A program made the position numbers and the translations under genes. From the NCBI GenBank assembly GCA_019752045.1, contig JAIEMP010000003.1:310001-374000 (forward strand): a stretch of DNA of 64,000 nt. The letters are read 5' to 3'. Numbering within the stretch: position 1 is the stretch's first letter; the number at the start of each line of letters is the position of its first letter. The DNA comes from Chitinophagaceae bacterium (lineage in GTDB: Bacteria > Bacteroidota > Bacteroidia > Chitinophagales > Chitinophagaceae). Positions 26,883 to 33,665 of this stretch are shown here, piece after piece. The notes beneath the pieces are model-generated. The model had not been told where the DNA came from and ran no database searches. It worked only from the letters and a program-made list of their open reading frames with translations.

Positions 26883-27004
26883 AGTCTGTATTTGAGGGTT
26901 GCAAGATAAGGAAGTTTCGAGTTACAGGTTTAAAGTTGAATGTTTCTGCTTTAGTGAAACTCCGCAATTTATTTAACGGTTTAAATAAGCTGGCTTCTGT
27001 GCAA

Positions 27005-27059
27005 TGGGCTCCTCCCTTTGGGGTTCCTGTAAGGAAGGAACAAAGTTCGGGGAGGGGCC
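27005..27059. repeat. G/C-rich palindromic repeat after ftsX
   Basis: Imperfect inverted repeat with outer arms GGGCTCCTCCC and GGGGAGGGGCC and an inner dyad around GTTCCTgtaAGGAA. It abuts the ftsX stop codon and is much richer in G+C than its surroundings. It may be a repeat element that also serves as a terminator. Confidence 0.55.
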
Positions 27060-27060
27060 T

Positions 27061-27939
27061 TTAATACAACTCATCCAGTTTCATCCGTAAATATTTCATC
27101 ACACTGCGGTGCGTGCTGTAGAGGGAAATACCCACTCCAATCACCAATATAGAACCAAAGAGTATCAAATAAATCTTCGGGTCACGCAGGGCTTTCATAT
27201 CAGGTATATAGCTTTCGGCCCAGGTAATTACGGCCCAGATAGCTGCAATGGCAATACCTGCACTGATGAGACCGTTGATGACAGCTCTGATGTTCATGGG
27301 TTTTGCAATAAAGCCTCTGGTGGCACCCACCATTTGCATGGTTTTAATTAAAAAACGGTTGCTGAACATGGCCAAACGAATGGTTGTATCAATAGACACA
27401 ATTACAATGGCACTGAGCATAATAGCCACTATCAGTAATACAATGCCCACTTTACGGGCTCTGTCGTTGAGGGTTATCACCAACGCATTGGGATATTGCA
27501 CCTCGCTGATAACGCCGGGGAACTTTGCCAGCAGATCGGCTGTTATTTTTTCAAGACTGTCTTTCTGCACATAATCTGCTTTGGCATAAAAATCTACACT
27601 TTCCGGTAAAGGGTTTTCATCCAGAATTTTATCCCATGTTTCGTTCCCGTCTTTATTATAAATTTCTTTTGCCATTTCTTTATTTACATAGGCCGATGAC
27701 TTTACATACGGTTGTGCCGCTACATAATTCGTTAAGCTGTCAATGGCTTTTTTATTGGTAGTACTAAGCCAGGCATGAAACTGAATATTTTCACGAAGCG
27801 TATTACCTACTTTCTGAAAATTGAGAAAAATCCAGCCCAGTACACCCAGGATAAATAAAACCAATGCCACGCCAATAATGCTGTAGAGATACGAAGGCTT
27901 GGAGCGTTTCATGGATGCTTTGCTTTGTACTTGCGCCAT
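27061..27939 (-). CDS. ftsX: Cell division protein FtsX (ABC permease-like)
   Basis: Membrane partner of FtsE that couples the divisome to peptidoglycan hydrolases. The 292-residue protein has one N-terminal helix (YLYSIIGVALVLFILGVLGW), an extracytoplasmic domain (about residues 45-165) and three C-terminal helices with the FtsX block TIRLAMFSNRFLIKTMQMVGAT. The ATG at 27939 (MAQVQSKASMKRSKPSYLY) is preferred to the one 14 codons upstream, whose product would have an unusual extension. Confidence 0.9.
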   Translation of the reverse strand: MAQVQSKASMKRSKPSYLYSIIGVALVLFILGVLGWIFLNFQKVGNTLRENIQFHAWLSTTNKKAIDSLTNYVAAQPYVKSSAYVNKEMAKEIYNKDGNETWDKILDENPLPESVDFYAKADYVQKDSLEKITADLLAKFPGVISEVQYPNALVITLNDRARKVGIVLLIVAIMLSAIVIVSIDTTIRLAMFSNRFLIKTMQMVGATRGFIAKPMNIRAVINGLISAGIAIAAIWAVITWAESYIPDMKALRDPKIYLILFGSILVIGVGISLYSTHRSVMKYLRMKLDELY

Positions 27940-28131
27940 GCAGATGAATTTTTTGTAAGTTCTTAGATGAATCTCTGCCAAAGCAACCGCAAAGGCAGGC
28001 GGGCAAATTTAACAGATTTAGCCCTGCAATCCTTAATTTTGTTGCCCACTTAACGATTGTAATCTGCCATTATTTTATGGATGGTGCATAAAGCAGGAAG
28101 AAAGATTTTTTTTAAGTCTTCTTTCACAACG

Positions 28132-28168
28132 CCTCACCCTCATTCCCTCTCCAAAGGGAGAGGGAGGC
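28132..28168. repeat. Palindromic repeat, CCTCACCC family
   Basis: CCTCACCC followed by the 9-bp stem TCCCTCTCC / GGAGAGGGA with loop AAAG. The same sequence architecture occurs inside the dihydroorotase gene at 58379-58410. Confidence 0.7.
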
Positions 28169-28310
28169 CAAGCATGAAATAAAAATATTGCTGTGGTAAT
28201 TAAGCATTTCATCAGTAAATCATTTTTATACAGTTGATGATTACCATAAGTTGATGAACAAGGAATACTTGATGAATTGGAAGATATAAAAGTTGAATAA
28301 TGAGATAAAG

Positions 28311-28348
28311 CACCGCTCTTTCTCCTTCGGGGAAAGAGTTGGAGATAG
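28311..28348. repeat. Palindromic repeat, diverged
   Basis: Dyad CTCTTTC / GAAAGAG enclosing tccttcggg, followed by TTGGAGATAGGGGC. Its layout resembles the CCTCACCC family read in the opposite direction. Confidence 0.45.
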
Positions 28349-28386
28349 GGGCATTAATTACAAAATAAAAATAACCGAAACGGTCA

Positions 28387-31300
28387 ATGGAATACAAGTT
28401 TAGAGAAATAGAAAAGAAATGGCAGGAACACTGGAACGCAACAAAAGCATACAAGGTTTCTAATCCTTCGACAGGCTCAGGACAGGCTCCGCTCAAACCG
28501 AAGTTTTATGTGTTGGATATGTTTCCCTATCCCAGTGGAGCAGGTTTGCATGTAGGTCATCCGTTAGGTTATATTGCCAGCGATATTTATTCCCGTTTCA
28601 AACGACTGAAAGGATTTAATGTACTGCATCCGATGGGTTACGATGCATTTGGTTTGCCTGCCGAACAATATGCCATTGAACATGGGGTACACCCCGCCGT
28701 TAGTACCGAGCAGAACATTGCTAACTTTCGCAGGCAGTTGGATAATATCGGTTTCTGTTACGATTGGGATCGTGAAGTACGCACTTGTGAACCCGGCTAT
28801 TATAAATGGACACAGTGGATTTTTTTACAACTCTTCAATAGTTTTTACAACCGTGTAACAAACAAAGCAGAAAAGATTGATGGGCTTATTGCTGCTTTTG
28901 AAAAAGAGGGAAACGCAATACACCCAATTCCCAATTCCCAATTCCAAATTACTTCGTTTACTGCAGACGAATGGAAAGCCTTCGATGAAAAAACGCAACA
29001 GGACATTCTCATGCAATACCGTCTTGCCTATTGCGGTTACGGCGAAGTAAACTGGTGCGAAGCATTGGGTACTGTATTGGCAAATGATGAAGTAGTGAAT
29101 GGTGTAAGTGAACGTGGCGGCCATCCGGTTGTGAAAAAGAAATTGCGTCAATGGTATTTGCGTATTACAGAATATGCCGATCGTTTACTGGAAGGTTTAG
29201 AGCGCATTGAATTCAGCGAAAGCATGAAAGAAATGCAAAGCAACTGGATAGGGAAGAGTAGTGGGGCTGAGATAACATTTGACATAAAAAAGCCCCCTCT
29301 AACTCCCCCGGAGGGGGAGAACCGACCTGCTTCTGAACTTCATCGGCAAACTGCAAGAGCATCAACTTATGGTTTATTAAAGGAGCTGAGTAAAGAACTT
29401 AAACAATCTCCAACGGAAGAAGAAAATATGCTGTGGCAATATTTGCGATCTCATAAAACAGGTCATCATATTCGCAGACAACATATCATCGACCAATACA
29501 TTGTTGATTTTGTTTGTTTAGATAGAAGAGTAACCATTGAAGTTGATGGAGGTTATCACAACAACGAAGAGCAACGGAAGTATGATGAAGCAAGAACAGC
29601 CTTTCTGAATGAACTGGGTTTTGAAGAGATGAGATTTGCAAATGAAGAAGTAAAGCAGAATACAGATGCAGTTGTTGAAAAAATAATTCAAAAGCTGAAT
29701 AGTAAACCTTCAGTTCGGCAAGTCTCTTCCCCGGGGGGAGATTTAGAGGGGGCTTCTTTGACTGTTTACACCACCCGCCCCGATACCATCTTTGGTGTTG
29801 ACTTTATGGTGATTGCTCCTGAGTTGGATCTGGTTGATCAGATAAAATCAGCTGCACAAACAGCAGCCGTTGATGAATACATTGCTTATGTAAAAAGCAG
29901 AAGTGAACGTGAACGACAGGCGGAGAAAAAAATTACCGGTGTATTTACAGGGGCATATGCAGTAAATCCATTTGATGGAAGAGAAATTCCGATCTGGATC
30001 AGCGAGTATGTATTGGCAGGTTATGGCACAGGCGCAATTATGGCCGTGCCTTGCGGCGATGAACGTGACTTTAAATTTGCAAAGCATTTTAATATTCCCA
30101 TCAGCAATATCATTGGCAAATATTTTAACGGCGAAGAAGCGAATGCAACTAAAGATGCCATCTTAGAGAACAGTGGTTTCTTAGACGGCACTCCCATGCG
30201 TGAAGCTGCTGAAATAGTAATTAATAAACTGGAGGAATTAGAAATTGGTAAACGCAAGGTCAATTATAAAATGCGTGATGCAGCGTTTAGCCGCCAACGT
30301 TATTGGGGTGAACCATTTCCGATTGTTTGGAAAAACGGTATTGCTTATCCATTAAGTGAAGATCAGTTGCCGCTTACATTGCCCAATGTTGAAAGTTATA
30401 GCCCTGGCCCTGATGGTGAAGGCCCACTTGCCAACATTCCAGACTGGATTAATCAGTTTGAGGGTTTGCAAGTCCCATCCTTCGGAGGGGATTTAGGGGA
30501 GGTTCGTGGTGCCGCCTTGGAGACCAATACAATGCCCGGCTATGCAGGTTCTTCGTGGTATTTCTTACGTTACATGGATCCGCATAATGACCAAACATTT
30601 TGTGATCGTTCAGTAAGTGATTACTGGAACCAGGTTGATATTTACATTGGTGGTACTGAACATGCAGTTGGTCATTTATTGTACAGCCGTATGTGGACGA
30701 AAGCTTTGTACGATCTTGGGCATATTGGTTTTGATGAGCCATTTAAGAAATTGGTAAATCAGGGAATGATACAGGGAAGTTCGAGGTTTGTGTATCGGGT
30801 AGTATTTACAAAGGGGGACATTAATAATGATGCTCCATTGTTTATTTCGTTTAACCTGATTTCAAAGTTTTTAAATAAGCAACTAACTGTTGAAGAAACT
30901 AACGAGTTGTTTCAAATTATTCGGGAAAGGGCTGAAGATTATGCAGACTGGACTAGTGTTAAAAACAAAGTAGATTTTTTGATCACTCCTTTACATGTCG
31001 ATGTTAATATAGTTGATGGGAATGTTCTAGATATTGAAGCGTTTAGGAAATGGCGTAATGGAGAGTTTGCTAATGCTAGATTTATTAATTACTATACATT
31101 GTCTGACTTAGATAGTGAGAAGCCTGAGGGAATTTATTTATGCGGCTCTGAAGTAGAAAAAATGAGCAAGAGCAAATTCAACACAGTGAACCCTGATGAT
31201 CTTGTAACTAAATACGGTGCAGATACTTTCCGTATGTATGAAATGTTCCTTGGTCCGGTTGAGATCAGTAAGCCTTGGGACACGAAGGGGATTGAAGGTG

Positions 31301-31869
31301 TACATCGTTTCTTAAAAAAACTCTGGCGCTTGTTTTACTTGCCCGCCGAAGCTTCAGCGAAGGAGGGCGATGAAGGAAAAGCAATTTGGACTAACGAGAA
31401 AGCAACGGATGCCGAATTGAAAGTGCTGCACAAGACGATCAAAAAAATTGAAGACGATACCGAGCGTTTTAGTTTCAACACCGGTGTAAGTACATTCATG
31501 ATTGCTGTGAATGAGTTGAGTGATCTCAAATGCCATAAGAAAGAAATTCTTGAACAGCTACTCATTCTCTTAACACCGTACGCACCCCATGTAAGTGAAG
31601 AGTTGTGGAGTAAGTTAGGCAACGGTGGTTCTATTCTTGATGCTGCATTTCCGAAATTTGAAGCGAAGTATGTTACTGAATCAACCAAAGATTACCCGGT
31701 AGCAATTAATGGTAAAACAAGAACAGAGCTTACACTTGATTTGAGTATAACACAGGCAGAAGTAGAACAGATCGTGTTGAACAATGAAGTAGTACTGAAA
31801 TGGCTCGAAGGCAAGCAGCCAAAGAAAATCATTTATGTAAAGAATAAAATGATCAATGTAGTAATTTAA
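28387..31869 (+). CDS. leuS: Leucyl-tRNA synthetase with in-frame insertions, including a DUF559 endonuclease domain
   Basis: Charges tRNA-Leu. The class I signatures HVGHPLGY (residues about 54-61) and KMSKS (925-929) are intact, as are the CP1 editing-domain start VYTTRPDTIFGVDFM and MPGYAGSSWYFLRYMDP. At 1160 residues it is over 200 longer than a usual bacterial LeuRS. The excess lies in discrete in-frame segments: a palindrome near residues 26-37, a heptamer repeat near 179-188, a 466-bp element near 302-457 coding a DUF559 endonuclease domain, a palindrome near 695-708, and one near 985-994; there is also an expanded stretch near 800-860. All are at variable loops and leave the frame open, so the enzyme is probably functional. 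No intein splice motifs are seen. Confidence 0.95.
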   Translation: MEYKFREIEKKWQEHWNATKAYKVSNPSTGSGQAPLKPKFYVLDMFPYPSGAGLHVGHPLGYIASDIYSRFKRLKGFNVLHPMGYDAFGLPAEQYAIEHGVHPAVSTEQNIANFRRQLDNIGFCYDWDREVRTCEPGYYKWTQWIFLQLFNSFYNRVTNKAEKIDGLIAAFEKEGNAIHPIPNSQFQITSFTADEWKAFDEKTQQDILMQYRLAYCGYGEVNWCEALGTVLANDEVVNGVSERGGHPVVKKKLRQWYLRITEYADRLLEGLERIEFSESMKEMQSNWIGKSSGAEITFDIKKPPLTPPEGENRPASELHRQTARASTYGLLKELSKELKQSPTEEENMLWQYLRSHKTGHHIRRQHIIDQYIVDFVCLDRRVTIEVDGGYHNNEEQRKYDEARTAFLNELGFEEMRFANEEVKQNTDAVVEKIIQKLNSKPSVRQVSSPGGDLEGASLTVYTTRPDTIFGVDFMVIAPELDLVDQIKSAAQTAAVDEYIAYVKSRSERERQAEKKITGVFTGAYAVNPFDGREIPIWISEYVLAGYGTGAIMAVPCGDERDFKFAKHFNIPISNIIGKYFNGEEANATKDAILENSGFLDGTPMREAAEIVINKLEELEIGKRKVNYKMRDAAFSRQRYWGEPFPIVWKNGIAYPLSEDQLPLTLPNVESYSPGPDGEGPLANIPDWINQFEGLQVPSFGGDLGEVRGAALETNTMPGYAGSSWYFLRYMDPHNDQTFCDRSVSDYWNQVDIYIGGTEHAVGHLLYSRMWTKALYDLGHIGFDEPFKKLVNQGMIQGSSRFVYRVVFTKGDINNDAPLFISFNLISKFLNKQLTVEETNELFQIIRERAEDYADWTSVKNKVDFLITPLHVDVNIVDGNVLDIEAFRKWRNGEFANARFINYYTLSDLDSEKPEGIYLCGSEVEKMSKSKFNTVNPDDLVTKYGADTFRMYEMFLGPVEISKPWDTKGIEGVHRFLKKLWRLFYLPAEASAKEGDEGKAIWTNEKATDAELKVLHKTIKKIEDDTERFSFNTGVSTFMIAVNELSDLKCHKKEILEQLLILLTPYAPHVSEELWSKLGNGGSILDAAFPKFEAKYVTESTKDYPVAINGKTRTELTLDLSITQAEVEQIVLNNEVVLKWLEGKQPKKIIYVKNKMINVVI
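28465..28497. repeat. In-frame palindromic repeat in leuS (TTCGACAGGCTCAG family)
   Basis: CCTTCGACAGGCTCAGG followed by ACAGGCTCCGCTCAAACC. In other genomes the reverse reading of this repeat gives the familiar spurious peptide PEPVEG, which also appears here on the minus strand. It adds PSTGSGQAPL between the conserved YKVSN and KPKFYVLDMFPYPSG. Confidence 0.7.
28923..28950. repeat. Heptanucleotide tandem repeat in leuS
   Basis: Three perfect CCCAATT units and one CCAAATT. It encodes HPIPNSQFQI in a naturally variable loop of LeuRS. Confidence 0.65.
29290..29755 (+). mobile_element. DUF559-endonuclease element with inverted-repeat ends inserted in leuS
   Basis: A 466-bp segment bounded by a perfect 11-bp inverted repeat (AAGCCCCCTCT at 29290-29300; AGAGGGGGCTT at 29745-29755), each arm continuing into a G/C-rich hairpin. 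Between the arms, in frame with leuS, lies a complete DUF559 (Vsr-like restriction-endonuclease fold) domain: IRRQHIIDQYIVDFVCLDRR, VTIEVDGGYH and GFEEMRFANEEV, with candidate catalytic D374, E385, D387 and H391 (leuS numbering). The first internal in-frame ATG (29428) would truncate the usual N-terminal helix, so it is probably made only as part of LeuRS. Confidence 0.75.
30470..30509. repeat. In-frame palindromic repeat in leuS, same family as the endonuclease-element ends
   Basis: Read on the minus strand: AACCTCCCCTAAATCCCC, TCCGAAGGA, TGGGACTTGC. This matches the layout of the right arm of the 466-bp element (AAGCCCCCTCTAAATC, CCCCC, GAGACTTGC). It codes for extra residues VPSFGGDLGEVRGA before ETNTMPGYAGSSWYF. 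Confidence 0.65.
31341..31368. repeat. In-frame palindromic repeat in leuS (GAAGCTTCAGCGAAGG family)
   Basis: GCCCGCCGAAGCTTCAGC followed by GAAGGAGGGC, with outer arms GCCC/GGGC and an inner dyad. Adds LPAEASAKEG between FLKKLWRLFY and the following helix; the minus-strand reading gives the familiar repeat-derived peptide SFAEASAGK. Confidence 0.65.
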
Positions 31870-31872
31870 TTT

Positions 31873-31985
31873 GCGGTGGGTCACCCGCTGTATTTTGGGT
31901 GGCCCACCGGATTTCACAACAAGTAAAGCTATTCGACAATCTCTTGCCGGTGAGCCACCCTTGAAGAAAGCGGGTGACTCACCGA
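31873..31985. repeat. REP pair, unit 1
   Basis: First hairpin: CGGTGGGTCACCC / GGGTGGCCCACCG (31874-31909). Second: CGGTGAGCCACCC / GGGTGACTCACCG (31948-31984). Each is a 13-bp near-perfect stem with a 10-11 nt loop, the typical BIME arrangement of two REPs. Confidence 0.85.
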
Positions 31986-32076
31986 ACTCCGCTTTTGATT
32001 TTTATTCAACAAAAAAAAATACAGAAGTTTTTTGCGGGGTGAGCAACTCTAAGGAAATCAAGTCGCTTGATCATTT

Positions 32077-32189
32077 GCGGTGGATCACCCGCTGTATTTT
32101 GGGTGGCCCACCGGATTTCACAACAAGTAAAGCAATTCGACAATCTCTTGCCGGTGAGCCACCCTTGAAGAAAGCGGGTGACTCACCGC
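32077..32189. repeat. REP pair, unit 2
   Basis: Nearly identical copy of unit 1, offset by exactly 204 bp, with hairpins at 32078-32113 and 32152-32188. Differences are a few substitutions such as TGGATC for TGGGTC. Confidence 0.85.
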
Positions 32190-32244
32190 ATTCAGCTTTT
32201 GATTTTTATTCAACAAAAGACAAATCACGAAATTTTGTTTGTTG

Positions 32245-32283
32245 CCGGTGAGCCACCCTTGAAGAAAGCGGGTGACTCACCGC
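32245..32283. repeat. Single REP upstream of RAYT
   Basis: CGGTGAGCCACCC (32246-32258) and GGGTGACTCACCG (32270-32282) with the same loop sequence TTGAAGAAAGC as the second hairpin of each pair. Confidence 0.85.
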
Positions 32284-32355
32284 ATTAACTTCACATTTCC
32301 TTCGGAGTTTTAATTTCTGCAAACAATGGTTATCTTTCTGTAAACATCTTCAGCT

Positions 32356-33036
32356 ATGCCTGTTCCTGAACAATTCAAAGCTCCTTTTGAGTTTCAACAG
32401 CACTATCATATTCTGTTTCGAAGCATTGACGGCATTCCTTTATTTAAAACAGATAAGGAACACCTATTCTTTCTTGAAAAATGGAAACGATTTACAGATC
32501 CTGTTTTCGATACTTGGGCATATTCGCTGTTGGATAATCATACACATTTCATTATACAAGTAAAACAGCAGGTAGAAATAATCCAATTGCTACGTGCTTT
32601 AACTGGAGATGAAACTACCAAGGCAATCAAAGAGTTTCTGGATAAAAAAAAATCGTTGATAGGTCCTGTCATTGAACGACAGATCAACAGCTTTATGGTT
32701 TCGTATGCAAATACCTACAATAATTTCATTCACCGAAAAGGTGGATTGTTTCAACAACCATTCAGAAGAAGTGCAATAGCAGGAGATGCACATTTACAAC
32801 AGGCAATCGTATATGTGCATGCGAATGCACAAAAGCACGGGCTGCAAAATGATTTCAAACTGCATCCACAAAATTCGTATCACACAATAGTCGAAGGGAA
32901 CAATGCAATCATCAATACAGAAGCAGTTCGTAATTTTTTTGGTGGAATTGATAAGTTTATCAGTATTCATTCGGAGCAGGTTGCTTATTTTTACAAACAC
33001 CAATGGCCCAATTCAAAAGTAGAAATTGATTCATGA
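32356..33036 (+). CDS. REP-associated tyrosine transposase (RAYT)
   Basis: A 226-residue Y1/HUH transposase related to IS200/IS605 TnpA. The HUH metal site is His62-Thr-His64 in LLDNHTHFIIQ. The helix with the conserved YxxxxN-like block (VSYANTYNNFIHRKGGLFQQPFRRS) and the candidate nucleophile Tyr153 in AIVYVHANAQKHGL are in family positions. RAYTs process single-stranded REP hairpins and are usually single-copy and domesticated. REP-like hairpins flank the gene on both sides, as expected. The ATG at 32356 is the first start of the frame. Confidence 0.85.
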   Translation: MPVPEQFKAPFEFQQHYHILFRSIDGIPLFKTDKEHLFFLEKWKRFTDPVFDTWAYSLLDNHTHFIIQVKQQVEIIQLLRALTGDETTKAIKEFLDKKKSLIGPVIERQINSFMVSYANTYNNFIHRKGGLFQQPFRRSAIAGDAHLQQAIVYVHANAQKHGLQNDFKLHPQNSYHTIVEGNNAIINTEAVRNFFGGIDKFISIHSEQVAYFYKHQWPNSKVEIDS

Positions 33037-33042
33037 TAGTGT

Positions 33043-33096
33043 TGGTGAGCCACCCTTTCCTTTGCTAAGCTAAGGACAAAACGGGTGACCCACCGC
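33043..33096. repeat. REP downstream of RAYT
   Basis: GGTGAGCCACCC (33044-33055) and GGGTGACCCACCG (33083-33095) with a longer, diverged 27-nt loop. It starts 7 nt after the RAYT stop. Confidence 0.75.
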
Positions 33097-33120
33097 TTCA
33101 CCCTTCAAATTCAAAATAGC

Positions 33121-33537
33121 ATGAAAAAGTTAGTAATAATTGCAGCGTTGGCCTTTGCAGCTTGTGGCGAAAAGAACCCAAACAACAATCAGCCCTTTGT
33201 AAAAGAACGTGCAACAGTTAATCCAACGGCTGTAAAGGAATACAAAACCGGTGCAGATACAGCGCAGTTTAAAGTGCAGTTGTTTGAGCAAAAAGAATCC
33301 CTCAACTACGAGGTTAAGTTTCAATACAAAGATGCAATGGGCGAAAAAATCTTTACCCTGCCCAACATGGGTATCATGCCAAAACCTGAACTGAAAAAAG
33401 GTGCGGATGATCTTTCATGCATCATTGGCTTTTATGATGCCGACAGTACATTTATGGAATACCGTTTAGTGAAAGTTGAAAACGGAAATCTGGTATACAG
33501 ACATTTAAAAGAATATCAAGTAGAAGAGAAGAAGTGA
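33121..33537 (+). CDS. Small lipoprotein of unknown function
   Basis: A 138-residue protein. The ATG at 33121 gives a lipoprotein signal with lipobox AFAAC (MKKLVIIAALAFAACGEK); the upstream ATG at 33085 overlaps a REP. The mature part is polar and probably beta-rich. No family recognised. Confidence 0.65.
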   Translation: MKKLVIIAALAFAACGEKNPNNNQPFVKERATVNPTAVKEYKTGADTAQFKVQLFEQKESLNYEVKFQYKDAMGEKIFTLPNMGIMPKPELKKGADDLSCIIGFYDADSTFMEYRLVKVENGNLVYRHLKEYQVEEKK

Positions 33538-33592
33538 TTGACTCACTCAGCATTTACTCAGGTATATTATACAGGTAAAATACAGGTAAAAT

Positions 33593-33627
33593 ATAAGGGA
33601 GACAGTTCAAAAAACTGTCTCCCTTAT
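33593..33627. terminator. Bidirectional terminator
   Basis: Perfect 15-bp stem ATAAGGGAGACAGTT / AACTGTCTCCCTTAT with a 5-nt A-rich loop, between two convergent genes. It can serve both directions. Confidence 0.8.
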
Positions 33628-33665
33628 TCATTTCTTCTCTGTGTCCTCTGTGCTTCTGCGTGCCA

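Larger units (their letters stand above)
27940..28386. other. Divergent intergenic region ftsX / leuS
   Basis: No supported coding sequence. It contains a minus-strand -7 candidate TAAATTTG at 28011-28004 (for ftsX) and two palindromic repeats at 28132-28168 and 28311-28348. A plus-strand TAATTTTG at 28034-28041 is far from leuS. A minus-strand open frame here is an artefact of repeat sequence. Confidence 0.5.
31870..32355. other. REP-array region between leuS and the RAYT gene
   Basis: Non-coding region filled by five REP-like hairpins in a tandem duplication. A 126-codon open frame through it is a translation of the repeats and is not a gene. Confidence 0.7.

Noticed and set aside
28212-28496. 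94-codon minus-strand frame overlapping the leuS start
   Set aside because: It reads the TTCGACAGGCTCAG palindrome backwards (peptide PEPVEG) and covers a conserved part of leuS.
29280-29760. Intein or intron in leuS
   Set aside because: No N-terminal Cys/Ser splice block, no His-Asn plus Cys/Ser/Thr junction, and no group I/II intron structure is visible; the segment is bounded by inverted repeats instead.
31871-32251. 126-codon open frame after leuS
   Set aside because: It is a translation of the 204-bp duplicated REP units; its halves are nearly identical and the hairpins explain the sequence.
31873-32283. CRISPR array
   Set aside because: The repeats are palindromic REPs of 13-bp stems in pairs, spaced unevenly, with repeated rather than unique spacers and no cas genes.
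33640-33665. CTCTGTGTCCTCTGTG-like motif as a repeat element
   Set aside because: It resembles a widespread short motif but is single-copy here and borders a terminator; not enough to call.
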